Below, piece after piece: positions 6,006 to 6,635 of a stretch of DNA of 6,635 nt (position 1 is the stretch's first letter; each line of letters begins with the position of its first letter). The stretch lies in assembly GCA_029259875.1 (NCBI GenBank), contig JAJDEK010000501.1, forward strand, positions 1 to 6,635. Direction: 5' to 3'. The notes under the pieces were generated by a model, which saw only the letters and a list, made by a program, of their open reading frames with translations, ran no database searches and was not told the origin of the DNA. This stretch comes from Planctomycetaceae bacterium. GTDB lineage: Bacteria; Planctomycetota; Planctomycetia; Planctomycetales; Planctomycetaceae. The position numbers and the translations under genes were made by a program.

Positions 6006-6635
6006 GTGATAAATCAATCCAAAATCTCGTTGAAACCGTTTATTCATTTTTCATTATGTGCACTTTGTCTACTGACGAGTTCAACAACATGGGCACAACG
6101 CAACCTGACCGATATTCCTCCTACTGACCCCGAACTCGAACGTAAGTCATTTAAAGTGGCTGAAGGTTTCGAAGTCAACCTGTATGCAGCTGATCCACAA
6201 ATCGCGAAACCGATTCAAATGAATTTTGACGCGCAAGGTCGACTCTGGATTGCCGCTTCTGAAATTTATCCGCACATTAAGCCGGGTGAAAAGGCTAACG
6301 ATAAAATTCTTGTGGTGGAAGACAAAGATGGCGACGGAACCGCGGACAAAACGACCGTCTTTGCAGACGGATTGTTGATTCCTACCGCTGTCATGCCCGG
6401 CGATGGTGGTGCGTATGTCGGCAACAGTACCGAATTATTGCATCTGAAAGATACAGACGGCGATGGCAAAGCAGACGTGCGAAAAACAGTGCTCGCAGGA
6501 TTTGGTACCGAAGATACACACCATATTCTGCACACGCTCCGCTGGGGACCGGGAGGACATCTATATTTCAATCAATCGATTTATATTCATAGTCACATTG
6601 AAACCCCGCACGGCGTGCGTCGTCTGAATGGAGGC
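6006..6635 (+). CDS. N-terminal part of a PVC-type membrane-bound dehydrogenase/cytochrome-like protein, 3'-truncated
   Basis: The first 210 residues of a large exported protein are present, and the frame is still open at the window edge. A signal peptide (core about 12-28, TWA at 28-30) probably ends before Gln31. The mature part has the FKVAEGFEVNLYAADP (49-64) opening and the MNFDAQGRLWIA (72-83) propeller blade typical of the Pirellula/Verrucomicrobium N-terminal domain (TIGR02604-like), whose full-length members often continue with HEAT repeats and a CxxCH haem domain; those parts are outside this window. Two DxDGDGxxD loops (106-114 and 149-157) look like calcium sites between strands. 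Family members are thought to act in the periplasm on sugar-type substrates, but the substrate is not known. GTG 6006 is supported by AAAGGA upstream and by the signal peptide. It probably shares a transcript with the SGNH gene. Confidence 0.88.
   Translation, partial: MINQSKISLKPFIHFSLCALCLLTSSTTWAQRNLTDIPPTDPELERKSFKVAEGFEVNLYAADPQIAKPIQMNFDAQGRLWIAASEIYPHIKPGEKANDKILVVEDKDGDGTADKTTVFADGLLIPTAVMPGDGGAYVGNSTELLHLKDTDGDGKADVRKTVLAGFGTEDTHHILHTLRWGPGGHLYFNQSIYIHSHIETPHGVRRLNGG
6321..6476 (+). repeat. Two copies of a DxDGDGxxD calcium-loop motif within the propeller gene
   Basis: Codons at 6321-6347 encode DKDGDGTAD and those at 6450-6476 encode DTDGDGKAD, 43 residues apart. Both are followed by a similar continuation (KTTVFADGL; VRKTVLAGF). 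This spacing is close to one beta-propeller blade, so the motif probably repeats once per blade. Calcium binding is inferred from similarity to EF-hand-like and dockerin-like loops. Confidence 0.6.

Noticed and set aside
6266..6571. Minus-strand open frame of 101 codons
   Set aside because: It is antisense to the propeller protein, whose frame gives a signal peptide and family motifs. The Pro/Ser-rich translation looks like a shadow.
1..6635. CRISPR arrays, tRNA/rRNA genes, insertion sequences, toxin-antitoxin or phage genes
   Set aside because: No direct repeat array, terminal inverted repeats, transposase motifs, structured RNA genes or phage-like proteins were seen on either strand.

Overview
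The window looks like chromosomal DNA from a planctomycete, probably a Gimesia/Planctomyces-like genus of moderate GC. The strongest evidence is at the right end: a secreted SGNH-fold protein sits directly upstream of a secreted protein that resembles the N-terminal beta-propeller of the large PVC-type dehydrogenase/cytochrome proteins. The cytoplasmic Hanks-type kinase and the frequent non-ATG starts also fit. The genus is inferred from protein style only.

Layout. (1) Positions 2-727 hold the C-terminal 241 residues of a SpoIIE/RsbU-type PP2C phosphatase whose start lies outside the window; a strong hairpin follows at 739-767. (2) Positions 800-2788 (or from GTG 788) encode a complete DinG/XPD-like superfamily 2 DNA helicase in which the first iron-sulfur cysteine position is serine. 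(3) On the minus strand, 3313-2903 encodes a 136-residue acidic protein resembling the YbjN/type III secretion chaperone-like fold, convergent with the helicase. (4) A 370-bp AT-rich region (3314-3683) separates it from a divergent gene. (5) Positions 3684-4856 encode a 390-residue soluble Ser/Thr kinase with atypical HCD and DIG motifs. (6) Positions 5024-5935 encode a secreted SGNH/GDSL-like protein with altered catalytic blocks. (7) From 6006 to the window edge runs the start of the PVC-type propeller protein, 70 bp after the previous gene and probably in the same operon.

The left and middle parts are housekeeping or signalling genes: stress-type phosphatase, DNA repair helicase and kinase. 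The right part is an export-directed pair, probably for degradation or oxidation of extracellular substrates. No mobile element, CRISPR array, tRNA or rRNA is visible. I did not find a clearly new multi-gene system. The most useful oddities are the residue substitutions at key positions in three enzymes, the insert in the kinase domain, and the fact that four of the five starts in the window are non-ATG.
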